Positions 47,091 to 61,847 of a stretch of 64,000 bases of DNA are shown here, in pieces. This DNA is from Erigeron canadensis. Taxonomy: Eukaryota; Streptophyta; Magnoliopsida; Asterales; Asteraceae. The notes beneath the pieces were generated by a model, which ran no database searches, was not told where the DNA came from, and saw only the letters and a program-made list of their open reading frames with translations. The DNA is taken from the NCBI RefSeq assembly GCF_010389155.1, contig NC_057768.1, forward strand, positions 24,685,966 through 24,749,965, read 5' to 3'. The number at the start of each line of letters is the position of its first letter. Positions within the stretch are counted from its first letter, which is position 1. A program made the position numbers and the translations under genes.

Positions 47091-48219
47091 AGGGTCAGTT
47101 GATCTTTTCATGATTGTTGTGGTACCTGGCAGTCTGGCACCTTCACTCTGACGCACCCTCGTCTAGTGGCCCAACATCTGCTTCCAACTACTAGTTATTT
47201 TTTTTATTCTTCTATCAAAACTTACTTTCTGTCGTTGAAATATATTTGAGTTGTTATATGTTACCCTTTAATGCTTCCGTGTTTGTCATCTGATTTGGCA
47301 AATGCACGAGTATTTTACTGTTAGATAAGGCTTCTATGTTTTGTGAGATCATGGACGTGTAACCTCAATAGATGGAAATGTGGGAAAGATTCACATACAG
47401 AAGTTATGTCAAGATGCTTAGTCTAAGGTTATAAGGGTTAGTAGTTTATATGTTGCATAACTATGCAAGTATCAAGCTGGCTCGGCTCTATTGATGCTGC
47501 AATGCAGCTTCTTAAACTATGTTACGCAACATGGCAAGTCATATAGATGTTTTACTCTTTTACAGGTAAACACTTTTTGTTTTTGGGACATTCGAACAGT
47601 CGTTCCTATGAATGCAAGAATCCGACAACCGTTATAAGAAGCATCATTGATTATCCATCCAGGATTCGTGTGGTGTTCTTTTTCCCCCTTATCTTTTGGG
47701 CATATTTATCAAATATATATTGCAAAGTTCTATAATTGGAGTGGGTTTGCATGTTCATATAATGCATCAAGCTCCTTGTCATTAATCATGTTGTTAACCA
47801 CCTGAACATGCTAAATATTAGAATCAATGCTTTATTTTACCCAGTCGCAGACCATTTGGCCATACTGATCTGCTTCCTGGAGCCTGGATGTTCAACTAGT
47901 TCCCAACACAGGCGACAAGCCAAGAGCGATGTCTGCGACTGTGAAGATCATGACAATATCTGAATGCTTGTTCTTTGAGGATTTTTAACATATTGGTAAG
48001 TGTGATCATAATCTGAACTCAATTACTCTATAATGGGTTTATATAGGGTAAGAGATACCTAAAAAGGAAGAGAGGTGATTGGTACGCCTATTCTATTAAG
48101 AACACTCTGAACATGTCGGAAGTTGCCCAACATTGTTATTTGAATGATCTCAATAGCTGATTACCACTACTTTTAGAACCCTAGTTGATAAATTGATCAA
48201 CTCAAAAAATAAGTACAAG
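47091..48219. other. Continuation of the shared PPR-ARF flank
   Basis: Resumes the alignment with unit 1 (7871 on), with one copy of the 125-bp unit that is tandemly duplicated there. ORFs such as 47547-47735 are not conserved in frame between units. No gene. Confidence 0.6.
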
Positions 48220-49000
48220 AAGTGCTATGTGGGCTACTATAACCAACAAAGCATTTTTTGTAGCCATTTTGGTCCGTCATGCTGTATCCATTCATCGTCT
48301 CTGCAGTCTACACACCAGGATTTGCTATCAAATCCTTGTTGAACATACTATTTGGTTAGAAGGTTATATTTCCCACCCCTTCATACAAGTATTTCCGTCC
48401 TTCAGACAATCAGCCCTTCTGAGGTCCTCATTTGTGAACATATCTTTAACACAACCCTGGAGTTTTTGTTGTTCCAAGGACATGATGATGTCTTTTCTTA
48501 GCCAACTCGTTACATATTCTACAAATAACCTATGTATGGAATTTTTGTTATTATTGGTTGTCAGTCGGATTTATTGTGGCTTCCATTTGTATGAAAGGAA
48601 AATCTGCAGGAACTTTAGTCATATAAATGTATTCTTATTCTATAATTAATTGACTTTAGAAAATGCTAAAATAGATGTTAAGAAGATTAATGTAAAGTAT
48701 GTTTCATATAACAACTGATGATATCACATTTTATCGATGGAAGATGGATTGCTACATAAACGCGCGTGTACCACTTTGGACTCGATTTATTACCTCATAT
48801 GTTTATGTTACGATCAAGTTACAACACATTCTGAAACCAAAAATTCACAAAACAAAACTAAACCAAAATGGCAGATGCCTAGATTTTGGTAGTTTCCTTC
48901 AGCAGCTTCTAACAGTTATCCAGCAATCATGTGTGGTTTACGTTGTCGGTTCGAAGTGTTTGACAGTAACTAGATGTCACATATAAGAGGGATAACAAGT
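48220..49000. repeat. Recurrent ARF-downstream module, copy 3
   Basis: Aligned with 9176-10012, including GTATCCATTCATCGTCTCTG near 48283, TTGTCAGTCGGATTTATTG near 48557 and GTTTACGTTGTCGGTTCGAA near 48935. The ORF at 48227-48649 (140 codons) is not preserved in unit 1. Confidence 0.6.
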
Positions 49001-49430
49001 GTGGTGTATATCAGAGATATATACAATAATGACAGGCACATGATGTTTGATAGCATGAATATGAAAGAAACTAGTATAGCGTCTTGTATAATGCAGCGGC
49101 CTAGGCGGACTTACATAGAACCTAGGGGAAACCCGGGATACGGGTCCGCTAGAACTATGTAGTGTAAATTTTTTTGGAAAACGATGTATTATTTATTGGT
49201 ATTACGGGTCAAACAAATATGAGATACCCTTCAATGTAACTAAATCAAAACTTTCAAAAGATTATCTTAATAATAAAACTCATATAGACGTACTTGGAAA
49301 CTACCAAAGTGCCAAAAACTATTAACAATCAATAAAAATAGCCAAAAATCTTAAAAAGTCGTAACAATTTAGTCGGTATCGTTATTTTACGTCGATATAA
49401 GGCCAATAATAAAATTTGTGCTATACTTCT
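49001..49430. other. Intergenic with Helitron-end-like motif
   Basis: ACTAGTATAGCGTCTTGTAT near 49071, followed by a GC-rich hairpin, parallels 12509-12540 and 52788-52815. I read these as reverse-oriented Helitron 3' ends. No gene. Confidence 0.4.
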
Positions 49431-49650
49431 TCTATACTATAAAAAGAATAGCCTCGTGTTAAAAGTATTGGAAATGTCTAAAATACCCTATATCCTTTAA
49501 AATATCTTCATTAACCATTTACATCAATTACTTTTACATCAATTATCTACACCGTTCAACGCCGTCACCACCGCCAACAGTCGTTCCCACCACCACACTG
49601 TCGCCGCCACGAATACCGCCGCATTTGCGTGGGTATCGTGCTACTTTTTA
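49431..49650 (+). mobile_element. Short Helitron-like fragment
   Basis: Begins TCTATACTATAAAAAG, the usual start of plant Helitrons, and ends in a GCCGCCGCATTTGCGTGGGT hairpin-type sequence followed by ATCGTGCTAC rather than a clean CTAG/CTAA. Absent from the matching place in unit 1. About 220 bp, no coding capacity. Confidence 0.45.
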
Positions 49651-49814
49651 TAAAACATATTTATGTGATTATCATAACTCGATCGAAAAACATAAGCAAA
49701 AATAAAATAAGTGGCTAAGTTAATGTGTTAATTATCACTATGTGAGTTAGCATATAAATAGAAAGGTTAGGTTGTAATAAGATTTATTTAATATAGTCAA
49801 CGATTGTTTATCTA

Positions 49815-49962
49815 TTAAGCAAGTCAACGCCTCGTTTAGGCGTCGCTGTTTTTTTAAATAATGATTTACTCTGCCCACTTTGATTGTTTCTACATTTTGG
49901 TGGTGGTGATCGACAAAACCCGGTTTCAGCAATCTTTGTTAACATTCTGGTTGCCTGTACAT
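49815..49962 (+). other. Predicted 5'-UTR exon of ARF copy B
   Basis: Same conserved block as 16180-16329 (AAGCAAGTCAACGCCTCG to GTTGCCTGTACAT), ending at a GTAGGT donor (49963). The acceptor would be GCTATAG before the ATG at 50707. Confidence 0.5.
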
Positions 49963-50658
49963 GTAGGTCTCGTATATATATATGCATCTTTCTTTGCTTT
50001 TTTTCTTTAAATGACAAAATGCTACTGTAGTTGTTAGTAGGTAGTTATCTTTAAGTTAGTAATTAATTAAACGTCAATGTCTGAATTTTAACCCGGGGCC
50101 TCCAAGCAAAGCCTCCCTTTCCCTCTAGAACAACAAGACCAAAAGATCATTGGCATATCTTTCATTGCATAGTTGACATTAATCCATTATCGAAACCGGT
50201 ATTGTAGCTTGTGTACTACATGATCCACATTTCATTCGAGTTGATTTCATTTCAAATGTATTGTTTTCTCAGCTGGGTTGGAATTTGTATTGGGTTTTAA
50301 GCAAATAAATATATAATCATTTACTTTTGTTTTCATAACAATGTTTTTTGTATCTCTTTTACGAGTAATATCAAGGGAGTATGCCTGTAATACTTAGTTT
50401 CTTACTTACGTGTAGCCATTTACGAGATGGGACTTTTTAAGTAATTAGTTCTGCACGCAGCCTGAAAATACAAAGGCATGGCCATTGGCGGAACGTGACC
50501 AATATGTTTGTCGGGCTAGGTCAAAACGTGACCAATATGTTTGTGGTGGGATCCTCTCCCATGGGAGTGGTTGTTTTTTTAGTTAATAGCGATAATTTTA
50601 GCTTTTTCCTCGTGAGATTACTAAATATTTTTCCTGAGAATGATCAATACATATATAA

Positions 50659-52069
<1,411 letters not shown>

Positions 52070-52339
52070 GGGACTTGTACAGAAACCGGATATACTTCTT
52101 ATACCAAGTTTGTTAGAGTTTTCAATCCTCATTTTTGAAATTTTGCATATGTTAAATAGGAACCGGTGATACTTCCTGGCAAACACTTGTTTCATTACAT
52201 ATATAATCTGTATCTATATATGTATCTAAGCAACACAATGTTTTGTAAATTGTAAATTCGCAAGCCAAAACTTCTTCCCTATCTTGGTGCTTGTGGGGTA
52301 ATCCTTACCACAAAGTCCGTTTTAACCCGTATAAACGCT

Positions 52340-52650
52340 AATAAGCCATTTTGGTCTGTCATGTTGTATCCGTTCAACCTCTCTACAGTCTTTGGTTAAA
52401 GGAACATTGTATTTATTATTTCATGCCCTTCATATACACAAAAATAAGCAAAATTTAACATGTGATGTCGAGTCATGGACTAGGAACACCATCCTTTCAG
52501 ACACTCGGCCCTTTTGAGCTCCTCATTTTTGAACATGCATTTACACAGTTATCCAGCAAACATATGTGGATTACATTGTTCGTCCGAAGTGTTTGACAGT
52601 AACTAGAAGTCTACAGTGACATATGAGAGGGGTAACAAGTGTGGTTTAAA
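52340..52650. repeat. Recurrent ARF-downstream module, copy 4 (partial)
   Basis: Shows GTTGTATCCGTTCAACCTCT near 52363, CACTCGGCCCTTTTGAGCTC near 52502 and, after a deletion, the GTCCGAAGTGTTTGACAG end near 52583. It follows ARF copy B. Confidence 0.55.
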
Positions 52651-53274
52651 TCATAGCATGTTTACATCTCACCTTCTTCATAAATCTTGGAAGACGGTAT
52701 TGGGCCTCATAACCGATGAGAAACAATATTGGGTGTTACTTTATTTTACTTTTGAAAATGTCTGATAAAATGTATATAAAGAAATTAGTATAGTGTCCCG
52801 TGCAATGCAGCGGGACAAATTTTTTCCGTTGTTGTAACTTAACTCTTGATCTTAAGAAAAATATACATTGTCCAAGCACTTTTAAAAGAAAATACAAGAT
52901 TAATTAGATTCAGATAACTATAAAATAATACACATAACATAAGCATTCTTTCGTAAATATATGAAAACTGTTGTGCATCATATTCGGTACCTATAAATCA
53001 TGAAATACATCATTGATTAACAAGTTGTATCCATGATATATCCGTTTTATATATGCTTGTGGTCTGCGGATGTCCAAGTATCAGTTTTATTTATTTTGAT
53101 GATCATGATTCAATGGTCAAGAACTTTTTTATTTTAATAGTTGTTTTATAATAACTAATCTCATATAATACATTATTTATAGCTATGTGAGTTAAAATAT
53201 TTATATAAGATCTAGTTGTAATAAAATGAAGGTAAAGTACGTGTTCAATAGTCAACGTTTGTTTCCTTATTAAG
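52651..53274. other. Intergenic between ARF copies B and C
   Basis: No gene. TTAGTATAGTGTCCCGTGCA followed by ATGCAGCGGGAC (52786-52817) is a Helitron-end-like hairpin in reverse orientation. From about 53150 the sequence becomes similar to the regions upstream of ARF copies A and B. Confidence 0.45.
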
Positions 53275-53397
53275 CAAGTAAACGCCTTGTTTAGACATCG
53301 CTGTTTTTAAAATGATACTCTGCCCGCTTTGACCGCCTCCACATTTTGGTGGTGGTGATTGACAACTCCCTGTTTCAGCAATCTGGTACCTCTAACT
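53275..53397 (+). other. Predicted 5'-UTR exon of ARF copy C
   Basis: Shortened version of the conserved block (AGCAAGTAAACGCC, CACATTTTGGTGGTGGTGAT, CTGTTTCAGCAATCTGG) ending at a GTAAGT donor (53398). Its intron has been enlarged by the MITE at 53435. Confidence 0.5.
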
Positions 53398-53434
53398 GTA
53401 AGTCTCTCGTGTGTGTATATATATATATATATAT

Positions 53435-53615
53435 GGGAAAAGGGAATATAAGGCTGTCCGGCACCTAAGCTGTGGAACCCCACATACTAATATTTTATTA
53501 TTTCTTGTCTAATGAATAAATGTATGGGCCCCATGATTTTGATGGATTAAAAAAACAATATGTGAGTGTTCCACACCTAAGCTTAGATACCCGACAGCCT
53601 TATATTCTCATCCCT
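53435..53615. mobile_element. MITE in the predicted 5'-UTR intron of ARF copy C
   Basis: Ends are GGGAATATAAGGCTGTC at the left and GACAGCCTTATATTCTCATC at the right, with a second paired block CACCTAAGCT..CCCCACATA / TATGTGAGTG..CACCTAAGCT. The family is that of 4929-5105. Flanked by (TA)n. About 180 bp. Confidence 0.75.
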
Positions 53616-55126
<1,511 letters not shown>

Positions 55127-56617
55127 AGGGGACTTGTACAGAACCCGGATATACTTCTTATGAGAAGTTTGCCAGAGTTTTCAATCTGTTTTCAGCATTT
55201 TGTTTTTGTTGAGAAGGAACTGCTGAAATCTTCTTAAAAAAACACTCGTTTCCGTTACATATATAACTTGTATTTATGTATCTTTGTAAAATCACAACCC
55301 AAAACTTCTTCCCCAACTTAGTATAATTGCATTGGTTGCCAAGACTTTGCTAACCATGTTTCGACATGTACTACATAACTTACAGTATTCTTTTTTCATT
55401 ACAATTGTTTACATGCTTTTGTATGCATTTGGTTTAGCACGTTGTCTCTATCAAGTTATTGATGCTGCGGGTTCAAAATTTTGATTCCTTCCAAAGTAAA
55501 AAAAAACTTTGAAATAGAAAAGGGTAGAAAGTCCATGTAGTTAGCGGCAATTATATTAGAGATATATTTGTTTATAACTTGTTAAAGATTCTATTTTTTA
55601 TCGTGTCATCACAACACCAACACCAGTAAAGATGAAACAAAATACCTATTAACTTTGTATTGTATCAACAGATTTCGTGTCAATTTTGTTTGCTCTGATT
55701 TATATAGATTGTTTTATAAATTGCAAACTAATAATAATAATAATACCCCTGGAAAATATTTTCGATGAAATGGAAGAAGCATTAGTTCAACGTTTTGCAG
55801 ATAAATAAGAATCTTCGACAATATCAAACAAGAGATAAAGATTACAAATATACTAGACAAAATTAGATGTTAAAAAACAATAGTCATCAATGAAGATGAC
55901 GCATTATCAAAAAGAACAAATGACGCCCTCCAACAATAGTCATCTATGTTTGCATGAAACAAGCATGTTATCTTCAAGTTTCAAGAGCTTTTACTAAAAA
56001 AATAAAATAACATGATGATAATAATAATAATAATAATAAATTTTAAAAAATATATATCTACAATCTTAAGGTCAATTTCTCATTTTCTTATATCAGGCAT
56101 CATTATAGCCGTGCAATGCGATAGTGTAATGACGATGACGGATGGTGATGGTGGTGACGACATCAAATTGTGTTAGTAATTGATGTAAAGTGTTTGATTT
56201 AAATGAAAAGTAGAAATATTTTATGGAAAAGACTAATTCTCCTAACAAAATAGCCTAAAAATCCTCCTAATACTATAAAAATGTGACATGTGGTATTCAT
56301 TAATTTTCTTTCTTAATCTTATAATTTTTTCACATGTCATTATACAATAGTTAGGAAGATTTTTTGGTAATTTTTTTAAGAGGATTAATCATTTCCCATA
56401 TTTTATATGACAAGAAACTAATATAGTATAATATAATATTAGTATTATGGTAATTTATAATTCATTAAAGGAAATTCGTGAACTTTTATTAAAGGTATAG
56501 ATCATTAAATTCTGATTGACTAAAAGCCAAAGGGACTGTACCCAAGAAAATACCCAATAATAATATAATATTAATAGAAAGAAGAAAATAAGGAAAAGAA
56601 AAAGAAACATCTAGCAG
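55127..56617. other. Intergenic between ARF copy C and GRXS15
   Basis: No gene. 55127-55480 is the ARF 3' region (TTTTGTATGCATTTGG near 55427 also occurs after copy A). 56100-56190 repeats the GATGATGG..GGTGGTGACG patch seen at 190-345, followed by TAATTGATGTAAAGTG as there, which suggests a shared dispersed element. (AAT)n runs occur near 55728 and 56019. Confidence 0.5.
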
Positions 56618-56701
56618 AGTTAGAGTAGCAGGTCCGTTGTCGTTGGTTGGAAGAAGAGTCCTTACTACGATCCTCCTCCTTCGGCTGTTTCCATTGTTTT
56701 G
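56618..56701 (+). other. Predicted 5'-UTR exon of GRXS15
   Basis: GC-richer, CT-rich leader (AGAGTTAGAGTAGCAGGTCC onward) ending at a G|GTATTA donor at 56702; the acceptor TTATTGTAG at 57014 lies 28 bp before the ATG. Confidence 0.5.
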
Positions 56702-57042
56702 GTATTATTCATTCACCGCCTTTTAAATCTTCTTTTTCTTATTAAATTAAATCCTTATTTTATTTTATTTATTATTTGTGTGTCCATTTTTATTTGGGTA
56801 TGTGTTTTGATATCTGCTCATAAAAGCCCCTGATAATTCATTTTACAAGAATAATTCTATTAAAAAAAAATTAATTTCTTATTTTACATGTACTCTGAAT
56901 TCAAAAAGGTCTGATATATGTACACTTTTAATTAAGTCTATAATAATATAATTAAGACCAATATAACATTTAATCTGCAATAACAGTACACTCTTTTGTA
57001 TATATTTATTGTAGGTTGTTCTATATAGATTTTGTCTCGAAA

Positions 57043-58987
57043 ATGGCTAAGGCGTTATCGAATATGCTCTTAAAAGGGATCGGATCGTTTAATTCCACTC
57101 GTACAACTGCACTGGTATGCCATCATCTTATAATATGATGATATGTTAGTGTAACATTTTCTTTTTATTTCATTTTATTGGTAACTTGTTGGAACAATGA
57201 AGAATTATGAGGTTCGGCAAACTTAAAGTGTTTCATATATATGGTTTATGCAAATCCTTTGTCATATGTATCGGAAAATTGCATGTTTGATTAAAAACTT
57301 AGAGTATGAAACTTCTAAAAGTTGCCGAGCAGGCAGAATGGTTTGCTCAGTATTTATATAGAAACTTGTTTTAACACTGCAGTTAGTTGGATAATTAGTT
57401 ATAGAAGTTAAAGGTTTTACTGTCAAAACTGAATTACCATTGGCTTAAAATAATGCTTTTATATTTTAAGAATTGAAATCGTTGGAGGACAAAGTAGTAC
57501 TCATTGTATCCTAACTATAAAATCATTGCAGCCATGTAAATTTTCTAGTCATCCCAATATTAAAGTTTGTATTTGTTCAATCTGCAGGCTTCTGGATCAT
57601 CGTATCAACATTTGATGCGTTTCTCAACTACTGCATCCAATGATTCTGATACACATGATGATTTTAAGCCGACAGATAAGCTTGAGAATACAGGAGTTAC
57701 TCTGAAAGACATCATTGAGCAGGTGGGGTGTTACTCAAAGTCATGCTCCCGTTATCATTTCTTAATTAGTTGTAGTGTACAAGTTATCTAGTTAGTGTGG
57801 ATATGTTTTCATTTGATTGATTTGCATAATGTGGTGCTAAGGATGTGAAAGAAAACCCCGTGATGCTTTACATGAAAGGGGATCCTAATCGTCCTCTATG
57901 TGGGTTCAGCTCTCTGGCAGTTAAAATCTTGCAAGAATACAGTAAGTACTCTGATCATGATATCTTTACCTTTTGTTTTAATATGACCACACATTGATCT
58001 GAAATCTTTGTGGATATCCCATTCCAATCTAAATATTACACTTGCTTGATAGGAAGACAAGCTCCCTTCCAAACATACAACTGACTACTTAGAGCGAACG
58101 TTAATCGTTTAATGTTAGGCATGTGAACACTTTGCTAATCTGGGTAACAATGGAAATGCTAATGATTTTGATAGCTATATGACTCTTTCAATAGCTTCTA
58201 TGTATGCAGTCTAGCTTTGCTCATGTCTCTTTATTATACGTTCATTTTTTTGTATTGTTTTTTGAGTGCATAGTAGGATAGAAACTACTGTGTGACTATC
58301 ATCTTAGCTCTATACTATTGGAACATACTCCTAGAGAAAATATTTCGGAGTCACGTTATAATATTTTATCAGTCTCTTTTAGTTTTCAGCTTGGAGATCT
58401 GTTGCATGCATAGGTAAACATTTTACAAAAACGCAAGAATGTTGATTGTTGAATTATTAAAAAAAAAAAAAAAAAAAGTTGAAACTTGTTATGTTTTTTA
58501 ATGCTGATGCTTGTTGAAATGAAATTTTGGTTCTTCTCCCTGCTTTGTTGAACATTAAACTTGTAATGCCTCTATCGTATGTGAATCTTTTGCCTTCGTT
58601 TTCATCAGGAGTTCCTATAAGTTCCAGGAACATATTGGAAGATATTGAGCTTAAGAATGCCGTTAAAGCTTTCAGGTATACTGACCTCGTTCACCAGTCT
58701 TGATGTTTATATATTTGGATGAAACCACCAAAACTTTTCTCATATATTACTTGTATTGCAGCACTTGGCCGACGTTTCCCCAGATATTCATAAATGGGGA
58801 ATTCATTGGAGGGTCAGACATTATCCTTGACATGCATAAGGTAAGCTACCTTCCCTGCGTGACTCTTTCATGTCCCAGTATTAACATTCCTTTCCCGAGA
58901 AAGTTACTCAAATTGTTAAACCCTTTGCAGAAGGGTGAACTCGAGGAAAAGCTAAAAGCAGCAGCAGCTGCTGCATCAAGGCAGTGA
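57043..58987 (+). CDS. GRXS15: Monothiol glutaredoxin S15, mitochondrial
   Basis: Six exons, 57043-57114, 57588-57722, 57842-57941, 58609-58675, 58762-58840 and 58931-58987, join in frame to 169 residues, the length of Arabidopsis GRXS15. Residues 1 to about 55 are basic and Ser-rich ([21 protein letters not shown]), a mitochondrial presequence. The glutaredoxin domain follows: [21 protein letters not shown] has the CGFS active site with the extra Ser typical of S15, then [31 protein letters not shown] (cis-Pro and the glutathione-binding GG), and an Ala-rich tail ([12 protein letters not shown]). The family carries Fe-S clusters transferred in the mitochondrial matrix, here inferred by homology. 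No defect is visible. Introns are ordinary; that of 58676-58761 is only 86 bp. Confidence 0.95.
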
Positions 58988-60300
58988 CTGGTCTAGTTAG
59001 TGCTCGTAGAGTAGATGTTAAAGTTGTTAGGTTTTGGGTATATACTATCAAATAATAAAGTGCAAGCATGTGGTGTCTGCTATAGATATGGAATTTGTTG
59101 GCTATGTATCCGCACTATTACTAAAGCATCCATATTAGCCAGTTTATAAATACAAAATAATGTACTGTCAAAAACCAAAAAGCTAAAACCAGCAACTTGT
59201 TCAGTTTTTTTCAAGGTTCCATTTACATTTCTGTAGACATCAAGTAGCTGGAGCAGTTTTGATCAATATGTCAACTTATGTGTGCCTGGTATATGTCGAC
59301 TGCAGTTACCAAAACTCTGCTGTTTCGTAAAAAGTAAATACATATGAATGGGTCTGGAGATATTCAAATTTGGGTCTTATGTTGGCTGCGAAGAGGTGTA
59401 ATGAGCTTGATGGTAAATTGGTAATTGTGAAATTTGATGCGATAATCGGGCGGAGTCTGTTGTGGGGTTTGTTTTGTGGATATTTTGCCAACAGTTATGT
59501 TCAATTATCGTCTCTGATGGTTGCTTTGATTATTTATTTTTGTCTTGTTGGTTTTGGTTCACCATTATTGTGAATTTCTTAAATTTTTAGTGTTGCAAGT
59601 TGCTTGGGTCCCCATATGCTTGTTGTTTGATCTTTGTGTAGCTCTTGATATGGGACTTGCAGATATGTTTATAGGGTGGAGGGTGACGAATACGAGGTTG
59701 GGGTGGAACTTTTATAAGTGAATCACTGAAAAACAACACAGTATGTAGAGGGAAAACGCATTAGTGACACAAGGTATCACTAATTGAGGAAAATGCTTCA
59801 AGACCTAGGCCGAGAGGGCGTTAGGATATCTTAGACACTCGTCGTCGCCAATCATGCCAGCAAGCACTTGTTGCTATCGCTACTAGTTATCCCTGTCGTT
59901 GTCTTCCCTATCATTAAGACGTTTAGTTAACCATTGAATGGCAATTGATTGGGTGTCGATGAGTAGGAGCCACATTCACTATCTATTTACCTTTAATTGA
60001 TTGCTTTAGATAATTACTGATGATTTAAGAGGGTCTCTAGTGAGGGGCTGAGTTAAATGAACAAATTATAAGCTTGAGATAACCAATGTGATATAGGCCT
60101 ATAGCTGATGAAAATGAAATTATTGCCATAAAATCACGTCAGGTAATGGCGTTCATGAAAAAAGTTTCAAGCATTCAGTTTATGTTAGCATTTTGGCAAG
60201 GGGCTGAGTTATATGAACAAATTATAAGCTTGAGATAACCGATGTTTGCTTACATCTCTTGTTAAAAACTCAACCACTGAATATATCTTATGTTTCACAA
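58988..60300. other. Intergenic downstream of GRXS15
   Basis: The first 200 bases probably hold the GRXS15 3' UTR (AATAATAAAG near 59052). A short ORF at 59370-59573 has no recognisable motif. A block of about 50 bp (GGGGCTGAGTTA..GAACAAATTATAAGCTTGAG) is present twice, at 60045 and 60195. Confidence 0.5.
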
Positions 60301-60960
60301 TTGATACAGGAGCAAGAGATTCTCAGACTGAAGCGACAAATCAATGATTTACATATAGAAAGTGACGGGTGATTCGCTTTCTTATCATTTTAGGATTTTT
60401 TGACCAAACTTTGATTCTATGCAAGCACATTCAACAATACATATGAGAATTTAAAATTTGCAAAAGCACATTATGGAAAGAAATTCGAAGGAAGCCTAAA
60501 TACTTGCTTGTAAGATGAAAAAAGAGCGGTTACAAGGACGGGATCATATGCTGACAGCACAAAACGAAACGCTGAAGGTACAACTATTCTTATAAATCAT
60601 CAATTAAATAATATCCCCCAGTTTTTTACATCTTTGTTTTTGTGTTCGTGCAGTCAGCTAGATAACATGATCATGAAGCTTCTTGGATAACAACCTACTC
60701 AGTCACAATAAGTATCTGAACTGAAGTACCTATGGCTCATATTTCAGGCTTCAGAAGGAAGTCGTACGAATATGGCGTATACAGCTTACAACAAGTATAG
60801 TATTGCTGGCATTTTCATCTATGTTGAGAAGGAATATGTGAAATCTATCATCTTTCCTAGCAATATACTTCATCATATGCAGAATTTGTATTTTTCTATT
60901 TCTGTAATACACTGCTTTGTAATATGCAGACTGGAACATTTGCCCTTGAGTTGAAAAAGA
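60301..60960 (+). pseudogene. Possible remnant of a coiled-coil gene (unrecognised)
   Basis: Three exon-like pieces follow each other: 60309-60371 (after ATACAG; EQEILRLKRQINDLHIESDG), about 60515-60580 (KKERLQGRDHMLTAQNETLK, followed by GTACAA) and from 60749 (after TTTCAG; ASEGSRTNMAYTAYNKYS). The first two look like heptad coiled coil. No continuous frame or start codon was found and I do not recognise the family. It could be chance. Confidence 0.25.
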
Positions 60961-61847
60961 CTATTTTAACCTAGTTCTTGCAAGTAGAGAGCTAATATTC
61001 ATTTTTTTGGTACATCTGCTTTATATGCTTTTGGGGTTCTGTATGCAGTACACTGCCCCTACCAGATAATAGATGTGGTCATTAATTGGTTGGGAACACC
61101 CTCGGCTAGTTTGAAGCTGCAAATACAAAAGGGTTTACTATCAAGATAAGCATATCATATATTTTGAAAGAAACTTTTTTACATAACCCATCTAGATTAT
61201 TTCTCTGCAACGGGCAATCACAGATGGTCTAAAGACTGTTTAATTAGGGGATACAGAGTTATTCAACAAAAGCTTCTTTGCTGCAATTGTTTTTGACCTC
61301 CTCTTTAACGACCATTGTGAACTGCCACATACTTAAACCTCAATTCCCTACACCTATAAATGGAACTTTACAAACCCCCTCTTTGTTTTGAGAATCTACA
61401 CAACCAATTTGACCTGTTTACAATCTACCCTAGTGCAGCCTAAAGCATGCATCCCATTTAGCATTATTTCTCCTCCTAAAAAGCTGTATATAAGTTAATC
61501 TAACACTAACACGGATAAGATGAAAGTGGCAGAATGTATTCCAAATGAAGCAAGTAGCCGATTTCACGAGGATCTAAATAAAACCAACATAAATGTGCGT
61601 ACAACTAATTAATTACTCGTAGCATAAAACCATCCTTACAAAAATATGTTTGGCTGATATAGTATCCAAAGCAAAACAGAAAAAAAAACCAAATCACCAA
61701 CTTTATCAACCGAGAAAAGAACAGAGAAGACAAAGCCTTTAACTTAATGTTGTTACAGATTGTCCCCTAAAACCAAAATATACCATATGTGAATCCTAAC
61801 TAATCATGTTCAAACTATACCAACTAATCTAAATTACCGGTTGTGGC
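60961..61847. other. Intergenic, including 3' UTR of the PHD-Myb gene
   Basis: No gene. The part adjoining 61848 should be the 3' untranslated region of the minus-strand gene. Confidence 0.45.

Noticed and set aside
48227..48649. 140-codon plus-strand ORF
   Set aside because: Its frame is not preserved in the aligned unit 1 sequence, and nothing in the protein resembles a known family.
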